A stretch of 64,000 bases of DNA from Salinactinospora qingdaonensis (GCF_039539445.1 NZ_BAABDD010000006.1:1-64000); one strand, 5' to 3'. Counted from the stretch's first letter, positions 17,197-26,510 are shown. Notes: generated from the sequence alone by a model not told the origin. Made by a program: numbers and translations.

Positions 17197-17610
17197 GTGC
17201 CTAACTCTAATGACCTACTCGTCACACCCACGACGACGACACCGTCCCCGCGCCACCGCGTGCTCGCCCAGCTCGCCGAGGCGATCCGCGACCGGGGCGG
17301 GCGCGCCTCGTCGGCGCTGGAGAACAGCGCCTACCCGGTGCTCTACGTCGAGCACAACGGGGCCGCGACCGCCGTGGTGGCGGTGTCGTGCGCCGACGGC
17401 TGGTGGCTGATCTGGGGCCGCACCTCGGCCATGGCCGCCTCCGATGTGGCGGCTGCCGCCGACGCCCTCACCGGCAGCGCTGCCCCGTCCGCCCCCGCGG
17501 AACCGACCTCGGCTGCGGCGTCGGCAGTGTCACGACCCCCCGTCCGCCGTCTTCCGCCGCGTTCGACCAACCTCGTCACCCGCGAGCGCGACCGGTTGGC
17601 GGCGGCCTGA
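17197..17610 (+). CDS. Conserved actinobacterial hypothetical protein
   Basis: A 137-residue soluble protein. A compact core at residues ~18-85 (HRVLAQLAEAIRDRG, YPVLYVEHNGAATAV, DGWWLIWGRTSAM) looks like a small alpha/beta fold seen in many actinomycete hypotheticals. A Pro/Ala-rich disordered tail follows. GTG 17197 was chosen (AAGG 5-6 nt upstream); the longer in-frame start at 17137 has no SD. The function is not recognised. It stands alone beside the DUF1963-like gene, with a 267-bp gap between them. Confidence 0.65.
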   Translation: MPNSNDLLVTPTTTTPSPRHRVLAQLAEAIRDRGGRASSALENSAYPVLYVEHNGAATAVVAVSCADGWWLIWGRTSAMAASDVAAAADALTGSAAPSAPAEPTSAAASAVSRPPVRRLPPRSTNLVTRERDRLAAA

Positions 17611-17877
17611 CCATGAGCAGCCACGGTTCCCACACGCCCGCCCCTCCATGCAAGCCCTGGTCTCCCCCTCGGCGACCAAAGTTCCCACAGCATCGTGGGG
17701 CACCTGCGACTCACATGGTCGGATGCGCAGAGATCGAACCTGAGAGAGGGAGCCGGGCGCGCCGGCGTATGGCCGGTGACCACGAGCAGCCGAGTGGTGT
17801 CAGCGGCGGATTCTACGGTTGCCGCGGCCCCTGACATAGCGGGGCAGACCCCAACGATGTGCTCCATGGAGTCCCTC

Positions 17878-18765
17878 ATGAGTTCCCCCTGCGAGCGGCC
17901 CGAGCCTTTTGCTACTCCCGAAGAGTTCCTCGCGGACTTTCCAGAGCTGCGCAAGCACGCCTGCCCGGCACTACGGCTGCATCCTCATCTCGGCGAACCG
18001 ACCCGCGAGTCCAGCTCGGCCGGCGGCCCGCTGCTGTGGCCCACCGAAGAGCCCTGGCCCACCTGCTCCCTGCCGCACTATGTGGCGACCCCCTGCTACG
18101 GCGAGAACGGCCTCATGTTCGACACACAAGAGGACGTGGTGTTCGACGAGCCCGTGGCACTACAACCGGTGCTGCAACTGTTCGCCCGCGACCTGCCGCA
18201 GGGCTACAGCCTCCCCCACGGTGCCGAAGTGCTTCAGGTGCTGTGGTGCCCGAACGAACACTCCGACCCTCACGAGGCGTTCGGGCACCACTACGGCCCC
18301 TCGGTCGCGCTGCGCTGGCGCTCCAGCCCCGAAGTCACCGACCCGCTGGCGCAACAGCCTCAGCCGCACACGAAGGAAAAAGAGTACGACGTGCCCGCCT
18401 GCGAGCTGGCCCCCGAACCGATCATGGACTACCCGGACCTGGATCGTGTCCCCGAAGAACTCGCCGAGCGGGTCATGAGGTGGAAGGGCCAGGAGTTCGA
18501 CTGCGAGGAGGAGCCGGAGCGGCACACCTACTTCGCCCTGATGATGGCGCGCAGGGGCATGAAACTCGGCGGCTGCGAAGGGTGGGAGATCGAGGACCCC
18601 TTCCCCATGACGTGCTCCTGCGGGACCACCCTGGAACACCTGGTGCAGATCGACAGCATGGAGGGCCCCGCTCTCAGGAACCTCATCATCGGGCGAGCAT
18701 ATGCCCTCAACATCTACTACTGCCCGGCCTCGCTGGAGCATCCGTACCGGATCAACATCCAGTGA
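17878..18765 (+). CDS. DUF1963/YwqG-like protein
   Basis: A 295-residue protein. The block GGPLLWPTEEPWPTC near residue 45 is the signature of actinobacterial YwqG-like (DUF1963) proteins. EVLQVLWCPNEHSD matches a second family block. Near the C-terminus, FPMTCSCGTTLEHLV and IYYCPASLEHP contribute Cys residues that could bind a metal. ATG 17878 has GGAG 6 nt upstream. Several in-frame upstream starts (17695, 17857, 17866) lack an SD. The family function is unknown; some relatives sit in toxin-immunity neighbourhoods, but nothing here shows that. Confidence 0.72.
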   Translation: MSSPCERPEPFATPEEFLADFPELRKHACPALRLHPHLGEPTRESSSAGGPLLWPTEEPWPTCSLPHYVATPCYGENGLMFDTQEDVVFDEPVALQPVLQLFARDLPQGYSLPHGAEVLQVLWCPNEHSDPHEAFGHHYGPSVALRWRSSPEVTDPLAQQPQPHTKEKEYDVPACELAPEPIMDYPDLDRVPEELAERVMRWKGQEFDCEEEPERHTYFALMMARRGMKLGGCEGWEIEDPFPMTCSCGTTLEHLVQIDSMEGPALRNLIIGRAYALNIYYCPASLEHPYRINIQ

Positions 18766-18890
18766 CCGGACTCACCGGCTGACGGGGCGCCCGTGAGGTT
18801 CGCGGCGGTACCGCCATAGCGGGGTGTGCTGCGGGAGACGCGGGGCGCCCGAGACGGGGCCCGCTCGAATGGTGGCCAGAACCGGTGTGA

Positions 18891-19319
18891 CTACGGGTGG
18901 GGCGGCCCGGCGGGGGGTGGGCCGGGCTGGTACGGACCGCCCTGCGGAGGAGCACCCGGGGGCGGTGGCGTGGGGAATCCGCCGTATGGAGACGCGGCGG
19001 GGTCACCGGGGTGCGGGCGCCGAAGCAGCGCGACGAGGACGAGAATCCAGGCCAGCACCCCCAACGCGAGGATGACCAGGTTGACTGCGCTCAGCAGAAG
19101 AGGGCGCACGCCCCATTCGGTGTAGAGCGCCGGCAGCGCCACCAGCCACCCGGCCTCGGCCAGCGTGGCCAAGGCGAGAAAAACCATGGCCGTGGTGATC
19201 ATCCCTTTGCGGGGGTGGCGCGACGTGCGCGCGACCACCGCGCCTATCACGGCGACAAGCAGCATCGGGACGGCCGTGAGGAGGCCGGCGAAGTTGGCGG
19301 CGGAGCCTATAGCGAACAT
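18891..19319 (-). CDS. Small membrane protein with Pro/Gly-rich tail
   Basis: A 142-residue protein with four predicted transmembrane helices (residues ~8-28, 42-62, 63-80 and 82-100) and a cytosolic-type tail of about 40 residues very rich in Pro, Gly and Tyr (PTPPPPGAPPQGGPYQPG). The ATG at 19319 has GGAGG upstream. Such tails often mediate clustering in actinobacterial membrane proteins. No family is recognised. Convergent with the DUF1963-like gene. Confidence 0.7.
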   Translation of the reverse strand: MFAIGSAANFAGLLTAVPMLLVAVIGAVVARTSRHPRKGMITTAMVFLALATLAEAGWLVALPALYTEWGVRPLLLSAVNLVILALGVLAWILVLVALLRRPHPGDPAASPYGGFPTPPPPGAPPQGGPYQPGPPPAGPPHP

Positions 19320-19895
19320 GATGTTCCCTATCCTCCGAAATCGGGGTGTGCCGGGAGAACGGCTAGCACGCTAGCATCCGATGCCATAGCCGGAACGCTC
19401 TCGGGTACCCCGGCCCGGCCGACCGTGAACGGTCACGCCTGGCATGGCGGGGCCGTGGCGGCCTCGTCCCGAAGGGCTTTGATCGCTCCTCCCCTCGCGC
19501 ATTTTGCGAGGTAGACCGACGTGGCGGGCACGCCCCTCTCATCCCCGCCACGTACAGCCGGGCAGTATCCCGACGACCTAGCGTAACCACAAAACAGACA
19601 AAAAGTAAAAAAGTAAAATTTCACGACTTAAGGTAATCCACGCTATCCAGGGCGCCGAATGGACGACTAAAGGAGCACGTCGTCATACCGGCCCGTCATG
19701 GAGACACGCATGGCCGACCCACGATGCACACGCTCCGCGGCCGAGAATCCCCGCCCGCGGCCTCCGATCCCGCCCTCCGGGAGTGGCCCCGGAGCGCCGG
19801 TGACGACGGCGGCAACCGAACCGGAGCCACCACCGCGCACATGACCACCTCCCGGCACGCTTTCCCCAACCTCCGACCCCAACAGTGGTGACCCC
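19320..19895. other. Intergenic region, 576 bp, no supported gene
   Basis: It contains the promoter side of the small membrane protein and an A-rich patch (19590-19625) unlike its surroundings. Short frames at 19698-19844 (48 codons, Pro-rich) and 19841-19891 (16 codons) lack convincing SDs and were not called. Confidence 0.5.
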
Positions 19896-21974
19896 GTGAC
19901 AACCGCACCCCCCACCTCCCCCAATAACGCCGAAAACAGCGAAAACGGCACGGAATCTCCGCAGCCGCACGAGTCGCACCCCACCCCGGCCACCCGGTGG
20001 GCCGCCCTGTGGCGGTGGCTGCGTGACCGCCAGAACTCGGTACTCGTCCTAGTGCCGCTGCTGGCCGTGGCCGTGGCCCTACAGGTGTACAACCTGGCGG
20101 GCTGGCCGCAGCGCGCCGAGAGCGAGGCCACCTACGTCGCTCAGGCCCACCGGCTGCTCGGCCTGGGCGAGTTCGGCCCCCTCACCCAGCCGCCGTTGGG
20201 TTGGCTCCACCTGGCCGGCTATGCCGCTCTCACCGGGGCGTTCGACCGGGCCGCCACCGCTGTACTGGCCGGGCGCGAGTTCATGGTGGTGGTCCACGTG
20301 GCCGCCTGCCTGCTGCTGTGGCTGCTGGCTCGGCGCACCGGCATGCGGTACTGGACCACCTCCGGTGTCCTCCTGCTGTTCGCCGCCGCACCGCTGAGCA
20401 TCGAGTACCACCGGCTGGCCTCCCCCGACAATGTCGCTGTCGTCTGGTTGCTCGCCGCGTTCGTGCTGGTGTGCGACCCGCGGGCGCGGCTCGTCTCCTT
20501 CGCCGGCTCCGCCGTGGCGTTCTCGGTCGCAGTGCTCACCGACGGCGCCCTGCTGCTCCTGCTGCCGATCGGGGGGTGGCTGCTCTGGCGCGCCACCGAG
20601 CACGGCGGCCGGGGCCGCGCGCTGGCGGTGTCGAGCGCGATCGTCGCCACGGCCGGCGTGGGCTACGTGGTGACCACACTGCTCACCACTGGTTTCCCCA
20701 CCGAGGACGGATGGCAGGCGGCGGCGCTGGCGTGGCTGCTGGGCGGCACCGGCGCCGCGGCGGGACAGGGGTTCACCGCCCACACCCTGCACCTGTGGCT
20801 GGGCGTGGACCCGGTGTTGCCGCTGCTGGGCGTGGCCGGGGCGGTGTCCGGGCTGTTCTCGCGCCGCATGCGCCCCTACGCCGTGGGGATGTTGGTGCTG
20901 CTGCTGGTCATGGCGCTGGCCGGTGGGCGCGTGCCGGGCTCCTACGTGGTCGCGATGCTGCCGCTGGCAGCGCTCACCGCGGCCGGCGGCGGCGAGGTCG
21001 CGGTCAACCACGCCCGCCGCATCGCGGGACTGTGGCGCCCCTCGACGAGCCGGCGCACGATCTTCGGGTTCACGGCGGTGCGGCTGCTGCCGCTGCGCAC
21101 CATCCGGCAGCGCCCCCTCGTGCCGGTGGTCGCCGCGATCGGGGTGCTGCTCGTGGCCGTGGCCGTGCCCGGGTGGACCGCGACGCTGCGCGGCTCGCTG
21201 CCCACCGACGCCGACGCGCCCCTCCGCGAGGCCAAGGCGTGGCTCCAGCGCAACGTCACCCCCGACCAGCGGCTCATCGTCGACGGCACGCACCGGCTGG
21301 GACTGCCCCAGGCGGGCTTCGACAGCGCCGCCCTCACCTGGTACCGCGACCTCGACAGCGCCCCGCGCGCCAAGAACCCCGACGCGACGGACTGGCGCGC
21401 CCACGACCTCGTCGTCGAGACCGCCGCCATGCGCGCCCCCGCCGGCGACGCCGCACCGGTGCGCCAAGCCCTGGCCGATTCCCGTCCCCTCGCCGAGTTC
21501 GGCTCCGGCGAGGAGCGCGTCACCGTGCGCCGAGTGCTACCCGAGGGCACAGCGGTCGCCGAGGAACGGCGCGCCGCCGACCTCGCCGCTCGCGAGCGTG
21601 TGGGCGCGCAACTGGCCGACACCTCCGCGCTGGAGCTGACCGAGGCGGCCGAGGAGGCGCTGCGGGCCGGGGAGGTCGACGCGCGGCTGCTCACCGTGCT
21701 GCCCCTGCTCGCCGATGAGCACACGCTGTCCATCGCGGGTTTTCCCCGCGAGCCCGTCGAGCCGGCCGACGCGCCGCGCCGCACGGTCCGCCTCACCGCC
21801 GTGGACGGGGAGCCGGCGGGCGCCGACGCCAACGCCCACCTCGTCGACGGCTGGCTCGCCACCCAGCCGGAGGCGCTCCAGCCGCTGACCGTCACGGCGA
21901 CCGAACCCGGCGGCGAACTCGACATCACCTATCCCGCCCCCAGCCCCACCGGCCTACTTCCCGAGGAGGACTGA
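19896..21974 (+). CDS. GT39/ArnT-like membrane glycosyltransferase
   Basis: A 692-residue protein. A hydrophilic N-terminus (~45 residues) is followed by about 11 predicted membrane helices (residues 47-410) and a soluble extracytoplasmic C-terminal domain (~280 residues). ESEATYVAQAHRLLGLGEFG after the first helix occupies the place of the acidic catalytic loop of GT39/GT83 polyprenyl-phosphate-sugar transferases. QPPLGWLHLAGYAALTG matches the next conserved loop. Likely role: transfer of a sugar from a lipid carrier to a cell-envelope acceptor. Donor and acceptor unknown. GTG 19896 follows a weak GGTGA. A strong stem-loop lies downstream. Confidence 0.78.
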   Translation: MTTAPPTSPNNAENSENGTESPQPHESHPTPATRWAALWRWLRDRQNSVLVLVPLLAVAVALQVYNLAGWPQRAESEATYVAQAHRLLGLGEFGPLTQPPLGWLHLAGYAALTGAFDRAATAVLAGREFMVVVHVAACLLLWLLARRTGMRYWTTSGVLLLFAAAPLSIEYHRLASPDNVAVVWLLAAFVLVCDPRARLVSFAGSAVAFSVAVLTDGALLLLLPIGGWLLWRATEHGGRGRALAVSSAIVATAGVGYVVTTLLTTGFPTEDGWQAAALAWLLGGTGAAAGQGFTAHTLHLWLGVDPVLPLLGVAGAVSGLFSRRMRPYAVGMLVLLLVMALAGGRVPGSYVVAMLPLAALTAAGGGEVAVNHARRIAGLWRPSTSRRTIFGFTAVRLLPLRTIRQRPLVPVVAAIGVLLVAVAVPGWTATLRGSLPTDADAPLREAKAWLQRNVTPDQRLIVDGTHRLGLPQAGFDSAALTWYRDLDSAPRAKNPDATDWRAHDLVVETAAMRAPAGDAAPVRQALADSRPLAEFGSGEERVTVRRVLPEGTAVAEERRAADLAARERVGAQLADTSALELTEAAEEALRAGEVDARLLTVLPLLADEHTLSIAGFPREPVEPADAPRRTVRLTAVDGEPAGADANAHLVDGWLATQPEALQPLTVTATEPGGELDITYPAPSPTGLLPEED

Positions 21975-22094
21975 CCACCACCGCCCCGACCGTCGCCCGC
22001 TTTCCGGCCCGCTCCCCCACCGCCAAGGAGCGCCGTGCCAGACGATCGCCTCACCGTCCCGAGCGGCCGACGCTACGCACCACCCTGAAGCGGA

Positions 22095-22142
22095 GGCGGC
22101 GCCATTGGCGGCGCGGACGCCCACGCCGCCAATGGCGCCGCC
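22095..22142 (+). terminator. Stem-loop terminator after the glycosyltransferase gene
   Basis: Perfect 19-bp stem (22095-22113 with 22124-22142), 10-nt loop, about 120 bp downstream of the glycosyltransferase stop. The rest of the gap at 21975-22310 shows no gene. Confidence 0.7.
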
Positions 22143-22310
22143 CTCTACCGGCCGGTCCCTAAAAGCCAACCGCTACAGCGCCACCACAGGAGACGGAATC
22201 GGGTAAGTGCTGGTCACACGGTTGCCCATAGAGACGGTGGATAGGGGGTACGCTGCCCGCGTTCGTTAGGAGTTTTCCCAGTTCAGCCAACGTGACTAGC
22301 GAGGTGCTCC

Positions 22311-23389
22311 GTGGCCGAGCGTTCCGTCCACCTTGTCGGGAGCTATCCGGCGTCCACCGTCGCGGGGGCCATGGACACCGCCATGCGCGGTGTCGGCAGC
22401 CACCTGCGCACCCTGGCCGACGGTGAGGTGGGCAAGCGCAGCGACTGGGTCGTGCACCTCGTCGAACAGTTACGCAACCACCCCGACGTGGAACTGACCG
22501 CCGAGGGCGACTGGTCGGACTACGACAACCGTCCCGGCTTCAAGGTGCGCAAGGGGCACCGGTTCACCGGGGACTCGCTGGATCTGGGGCACGCGGCCCA
22601 GGCGCGGAGAGCTACCGGGTCTTCACCGAGCTGCGCGCCGAGCACAACCTCCCCGGCCTCGCGTTCCAAGTGGGTATCCCCAGTGACCTCGAGATCGCAC
22701 TGTTCGCCTTCGGGCCGCTCGGCGCGTTGCGCCGGCGCGGCGCGTTCCGGGACGCCCTGACCCGAGAGATCACCGAGATCGCGCAATGGGGCGGCGATGA
22801 TGTGGTCTTCCAGCTCGAATGCCCGGTGGAGCTGATCATGCTCGCCACCGTGCCGCGGTGGCTGCGGCCCGCGCTCGCCCGGCTCCTGCTGCGGCCGCTC
22901 ATGCGGCTGGTCACCGCCGCGCCGCCGGGCAGCCGCTTCGGAGTCCACCTGTGCATGGGGGATCTGAACCATCGGGCGATGCGACATCTGCGCGATACCG
23001 GGCCGATCGTCGTGGCCGCGCGGGAGCTGCTGCGCGCCTGGCCCCTCGACCGGCGGCTGGAGTTCATCCACTTCCCGCTGGCCGCCGGGGAGCGTCCGGC
23101 GCCGGTGGCGGCCCGCTTCTACGTGCAACTGCGCCACCTGCGTACCGCACCGACCAGTACACGGCTCATCGCGGGTCTGGTCCACGAGGGCCAGGAGTTG
23201 ACCGACCAGCGGACCGTGCTGCGGGTGGTGGAGACCGCCCTGAAACGGCCGGTCGACGTGGCGCCGGCCTGTGGGCTGGGGCGCCGCTCCCCGGAGGAGG
23301 CGGCGGCCGTGCTGTCGCGCGCCGTGCCCCTCGGACTCCGACTAGCTCCGTGGGCCGGTGGTAGGGTCACGGACGCGGAGATGGACTAG
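22311..23389 (+). pseudogene. Frameshifted gene, MetE-like barrel protein (tentative)
   Basis: GTG 22311 (GAGG 6 nt upstream) opens a frame beginning VHLVGSYPASTVAGAMD and continuing through LRTLADGEVGKRSDW. It loses sense after residue ~96. The continuation, ESYRVFTELRAEHNLPGLAF, is in the frame one base earlier and runs to 23389. The break lies at 22600-22606, where GGCGCGG reads as if one G of GGCGGCGG were missing. The joined product would be about 360 residues and resembles actinobacterial proteins distantly related to cobalamin-independent methionine-synthase/UROD-like barrels, a weak assignment. A real inactivation and a sequencing error cannot be told apart here. Confidence 0.7.
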
Positions 23390-23482
23390 TCCGAACCGGC
23401 CGAGGAGGTGAGCCCCGTCAACGCCCGATCAGGCCGGGTGCTCCCACCTCACGGCGACACGGTCAGCCCGACGTAGACGACC

Positions 23483-23508
23483 GGGGGAGTGCCCGTAGGC
23501 ACCCTCCC
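23483..23508 (+). promoter_or_regulatory. Hairpin just before the methyltransferase SD
   Basis: GGGGGAGTGCC (23483-23493) can pair with GGCACCCTCCC (23498-23508) with one mismatch and one G-T, around a CGTA loop. It abuts the GGAAGG ribosome-binding site of the next gene. It could terminate the upstream pseudogene transcript or modulate translation. Confidence 0.4.
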
Positions 23509-23519
23509 GGAAGGTCCCC

Positions 23520-24368
23520 ATGTCGGATTCCCTGTCACCGTGGCACCACGCCGCCCTTTTTGCCCGTTCTGCCCACGCTGCCCGCACCGCCGTCGTCGCG
23601 AGGCTGCGCGCGGCCGGCTGCGTCTTCGCCGAGGACGAGGCGCGCCTGCTGGTCGCCACGGCCGACACGCCGGACACTCTCGATTCGATGGTGCGGCGGC
23701 GCGTCGCCGGCCTGCCGCTGGAGCACGTACTGGGGTGGGCCGAGTTCTGCGGCCTGCGGATCGCGGTGGCGCCGGGCGTGTTCGTGCCGCGCCGCCGCAC
23801 CGAGTTCCTCGCCCGCCAGGCGACCGCTCTCACCCCGCCCGGCGCGGTGGTGGTCGACCTGTGCTGCGGCTCGGGCGCGGTGGGCGCCGCGCTGGCTTCG
23901 GCGGTGAGCGGCGTCGAGCTGCACGCCGTCGACTTCGACCCCGCCGCGGTGCGCTGCGCGCGGGAGAACGTCGCGGCGGCCGGTGGGCGGGTCTACGAGG
24001 GCGACCTGTACGGGCCGCTGCCCGAGACGCTGCGGGGCCGTGTCGACGTGCTGACCGCCATCACGCCCTACGTGCCCAGCGGGGAGGTGGGGTTGTTGCC
24101 TCGCGAGGCCCGGATGCACGAGTCGCGGCTGGCGCTCGACGGCGGCTGCGACGGGCTCGACGTGCTGCGGCGCGTGGCCGGGGAGGCGCCGCACTGGCTC
24201 GCGCCGCAGGGGCGTCTGCTGGTCGAGACGAGCGAGCACCAAGCCCCACAGGCCGTGGACATCCTCACCCGCCACGGACTGACCGCCCACACCGCCACCT
24301 GCCACGAACTGCACGCCACCGTCGTCATCGGAGGCAACGACGCCGGTCGGACACCGACGGGGGCGTAG
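23520..24368 (+). CDS. PrmC/HemK-related putative protein N5-glutamine methyltransferase
   Basis: A 282-residue SAM-dependent methyltransferase. The N-terminal helical substrate-recognition domain has the family turn RRRVAGLPLEHVLGWAEF. The Rossmann domain has motif I VVVDLCCGSGAVGAAL (residues ~112-127). The catalytic NPPY position reads AITPYVPSGEV, so the Asn-Pro is replaced by Ile-Thr. The actinobacterial PrmC-related group usually keeps A/N-x-PY followed by VP-GE, which fits. GGAAGG precedes ATG 23520. True release-factor methylation is doubtful given the altered motif; the substrate is unknown. Confidence 0.82.
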   Translation: MSDSLSPWHHAALFARSAHAARTAVVARLRAAGCVFAEDEARLLVATADTPDTLDSMVRRRVAGLPLEHVLGWAEFCGLRIAVAPGVFVPRRRTEFLARQATALTPPGAVVVDLCCGSGAVGAALASAVSGVELHAVDFDPAAVRCARENVAAAGGRVYEGDLYGPLPETLRGRVDVLTAITPYVPSGEVGLLPREARMHESRLALDGGCDGLDVLRRVAGEAPHWLAPQGRLLVETSEHQAPQAVDILTRHGLTAHTATCHELHATVVIGGNDAGRTPTGA

Positions 24369-24416
24369 GGGCACACGACCGAGCCGAACCGCCAGCGTCA
24401 CCGCCGTCGGCTTCGC

Positions 24417-25004
24417 TCAAAAACCGTTCGTGGAAACGTGGATGAGGGAAACGAAAAGCACGAAGGCGAGTATGAGCAGCAACGCGCTTTTGAAGGGGAT
24501 GTGGAGTTTGCCCGTGGACAGCTTTTCCGGTGGAACACCATCCGACGGGCTGGAAGGGGCGGCGGAGCTTTTCTCCAGCATCTCCCGAGACAACCGGATC
24601 GCCTTGCGATGGCTGGGGTAGCCGGTCAGCTCCCCCAAGAGTGCCCCGCCGTACTGGATCGACCCGATTTCTTCCCCACTCGACGTCTTCACAGTGAAGC
24701 GGCCGTCGCTGCCGATCGACTTGACCTCCTCCCAGGGGATGTCATGGCGCACCAGGAGATCGAAGATGATAACCCCCTTGGGAGTGACGATGACCTTTGA
24801 ATGAAAGAACAATATCCAAAAGACAAGTGCGCATCCCCCCAAAAGAAGAGAGACAGCCAAAAAAGAGAAAACACTCCCATCATCCACCCCAACCCTAAGC
24901 CCCACAAGCCAGAAAGCAGGGAAAGCAATCCAGCCAAAAATCTGAAAATTCCATCTACGAAGAACAATGGAAGATTTTTTCTTCTCTCTGACCGCCAAGT
25001 ACAC
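24417..25004 (-). CDS. Two-helix membrane protein with PH-like domain, orphan immunity-like
   Basis: A 195-residue protein. A basic start is followed by two predicted helices (residues ~20-40 and 46-68), then a bacterial PH-like beta domain (VIVTPKGVIIFDLLVRHDIP, SIGSDGRFTVKTSSG) and a C-terminal hydrophobic helix (SALLLILAFVLFVSLI). The DNA is AT-rich and codon use departs from the GC-rich neighbours, indicating transfer. It has the same helix-helix-PH layout as the gene at 34151-34660, which follows an Rhs toxin cassette, and as the broken gene at 25076. I infer an orphan immunity protein. The GTG start at 25004 lacks spacing to AGGGGG; TTG 24998 fits better. Confidence 0.6.
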   Translation of the reverse strand: MYLAVREKKKSSIVLRRWNFQIFGWIAFPAFWLVGLRVGVDDGSVFSFLAVSLLLGGCALVFWILFFHSKVIVTPKGVIIFDLLVRHDIPWEEVKSIGSDGRFTVKTSSGEEIGSIQYGGALLGELTGYPSHRKAIRLSREMLEKSSAAPSSPSDGVPPEKLSTGKLHIPFKSALLLILAFVLFVSLIHVSTNGF

Positions 25005-25075
25005 CCCCTAAATCAAACCCTCTGAAAAAGCTTACTCACTGCGATCCACGACATCCGCACGAGACCGCCAAAGAT

Positions 25076-25605
25076 TCACTTGACCCACCAGTCATCACCG
25101 AGAAACCGCGATTCCTTCTTCTCGAAGCCGAGCAGAGAGGCGATCTCGCCGAGTTCACCCTCCTTCTTCTTCATCTCTTCAGGGAAGATACCGAGCTTGA
25201 GCTTTCTTTTCCCACCACCGGCCAGTTTGAGTTCGATCTTAGGAAAAAATCTCCCCACTCCGGAGATTTATCCGGACACGACAGACGAACGGCGACAACG
25301 CCCGATAGGGGGATCTCTTCGAGCTTACGCCGCTTCCGAAGGACAACACCATCAACAGAAAGAAAGAAACGGTTTCTTCTATAGAAGAAAACCCAAAAAG
25401 GGTATCTAATGCCAACCAAAACCACAAGGGAGAGTGCGGCTATTACAGAGTAATCCCATCGCAAACCGTCAAGAGCAGCGACAACAGAGAAGCCCACACC
25501 CAAAAAGAGCATCGGCCGGATCGAGAGCCAAAGAAACCGATTGGATTCGGGCTCTATGGAGAGGCTGGGGGTTGTCTCCATCTTGTCTTCAGCGATGACT
25601 ACCAC
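25076..25605 (-). pseudogene. Frameshifted paralogue of the PH-like immunity gene
   Basis: The frame from 25605 encodes two membrane helices and a PH-like start (FYRRNRFFLSVDGVVLRKR, LSCPDKSPEWGDFF). Sense then shifts into another frame with FFPKIELKLAGGGKRKLKLG and LGDDWWVK, ending at 25076. The break is in a run of six T (minus strand) near 25245-25252, a classic slippage site. The whole reads as a homologue of the intact gene at 34151-34660, which has MIELKLSSGRKKKIKIGIFP and GWWVK at matching places. AT-rich like its neighbours. I infer a decayed orphan immunity gene; phase variation at the T-run is a less likely alternative. Confidence 0.7.
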
Positions 25606-25701
25606 TCAAACCATACTCGCCCGCACATGAATCGCATACGGCGAACGACGCGACACACGAGCCGACCGCCGTCTTGAACACCGAGGCCGAACCTACCAAC
25701 C

Positions 25702-26088
25702 TCACCGGGACTCCCGATCGGCCCCGACAGGTGCTCTCGGGCACGGCAGGAGACGTCGAACCCCACGCTGCCGGCATCGCCCCAGCGCAGAGAAGAGCTG
25801 TACAAAGCATGGCTCGTAGCCGCCGACGAGGGACGACAAGGAAACCTTGAGCGAGCGCCAGCCGACACAGCCCGCGGAGACCACTTCGACATGCCGAGCG
25901 AGTTCAAGGAATTCCACCGGCCAGAACAACGAGGGCAGCATGGCCGACCACTCTGCCATCGGTCCGGGATACTCATCGGGCAGCCGTTGAAATACATGGA
26001 GCCGACACACTCTATGTCCGCACCGGCTGGGACGAACTACCGGCGTTTTCCGTGTCTTCGCCCTGCCTCGGCCAGCCACTCGGCCCAC
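25702..26088 (-). pseudogene. Possible gene remnant between orphan immunity genes
   Basis: In the 430-bp gap a minus-strand frame carries a stretch with protein-like composition (FQRLPDEYPGPMAEWSAM, LFWPVEFLELARHVEVV, GWRSLKVSLSSLVGGYEP). It has no start codon with an SD, overlaps the next gene's 3' end, and its tail becomes Arg/Cys-rich non-coding-like sequence. It may be a decayed immunity gene. No family is recognised. Confidence 0.25.
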
Positions 26089-26510
26089 TGGTCGTATATG
26101 TCCTTCGATGAGTCGCTCCTTTCGCTGGGCATATACCTCACCAGGTGTGCGATCTGCGGCGGGTAGTCGTAGTCGCTGTATACATCCTCGATCTTGCCCA
26201 GGGGATCGTGGAGCCTTTCCCTTCTCTCATAGATAAGAGAAAGGTCGATGTAGAGGAGTGCCTCCCAGAAATCATCCTCTTTCCCCTTCTCTTCCGGAAC
26301 CGAGGCCAGGATGTCCGCGACGCGCTCCATCTCATCCGACAGCAGCAGCGCCAAGCTCGCTATGGTTTCATCACGGTTCCCGTTGGAATGTTCCCGAAGC
26401 GCACAGGCCACCACGACTTCCCCGGTGATCTTTCCACCCTCGTACAGCCACTTGAGAAAACCTGGAGTTATCTCCACGTACTCTTCAATCGCCTCTTTTT
26501 GTGTTTTCAT
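26037..26510 (-). CDS. DUF2247-like protein, candidate orphan immunity protein
   Basis: A 157-residue acidic soluble protein. ITPGFLKWLYEGGKITGEVV opens the fold. The block FWEALLYIDLSLIYERRER, followed by DPLGKIEDVYSDYDYPPQI and HLVRYMP, resembles DUF2247-type proteins found among polymorphic-toxin immunity genes. The family assignment is from memory and tentative. ATG 26510 has GAGG 8 nt upstream; a longer frame to 26636 is low-complexity and rejected. AT-rich, alone, without a toxin partner, next to two PH-like immunity-type genes. Confidence 0.6.
   Translation of the reverse strand: MKTQKEAIEEYVEITPGFLKWLYEGGKITGEVVVACALREHSNGNRDETIASLALLLSDEMERVADILASVPEEKGKEDDFWEALLYIDLSLIYERRERLHDPLGKIEDVYSDYDYPPQIAHLVRYMPSERSDSSKDIYDQWAEWLAEAGRRHGKRR

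Noticed and set aside
19698..19891. Two short frames (48 and 16 codons) before the glycosyltransferase
   Set aside because: No SD and Pro/Arg-rich; no leader-peptide logic such as repeated residues or an attenuator.
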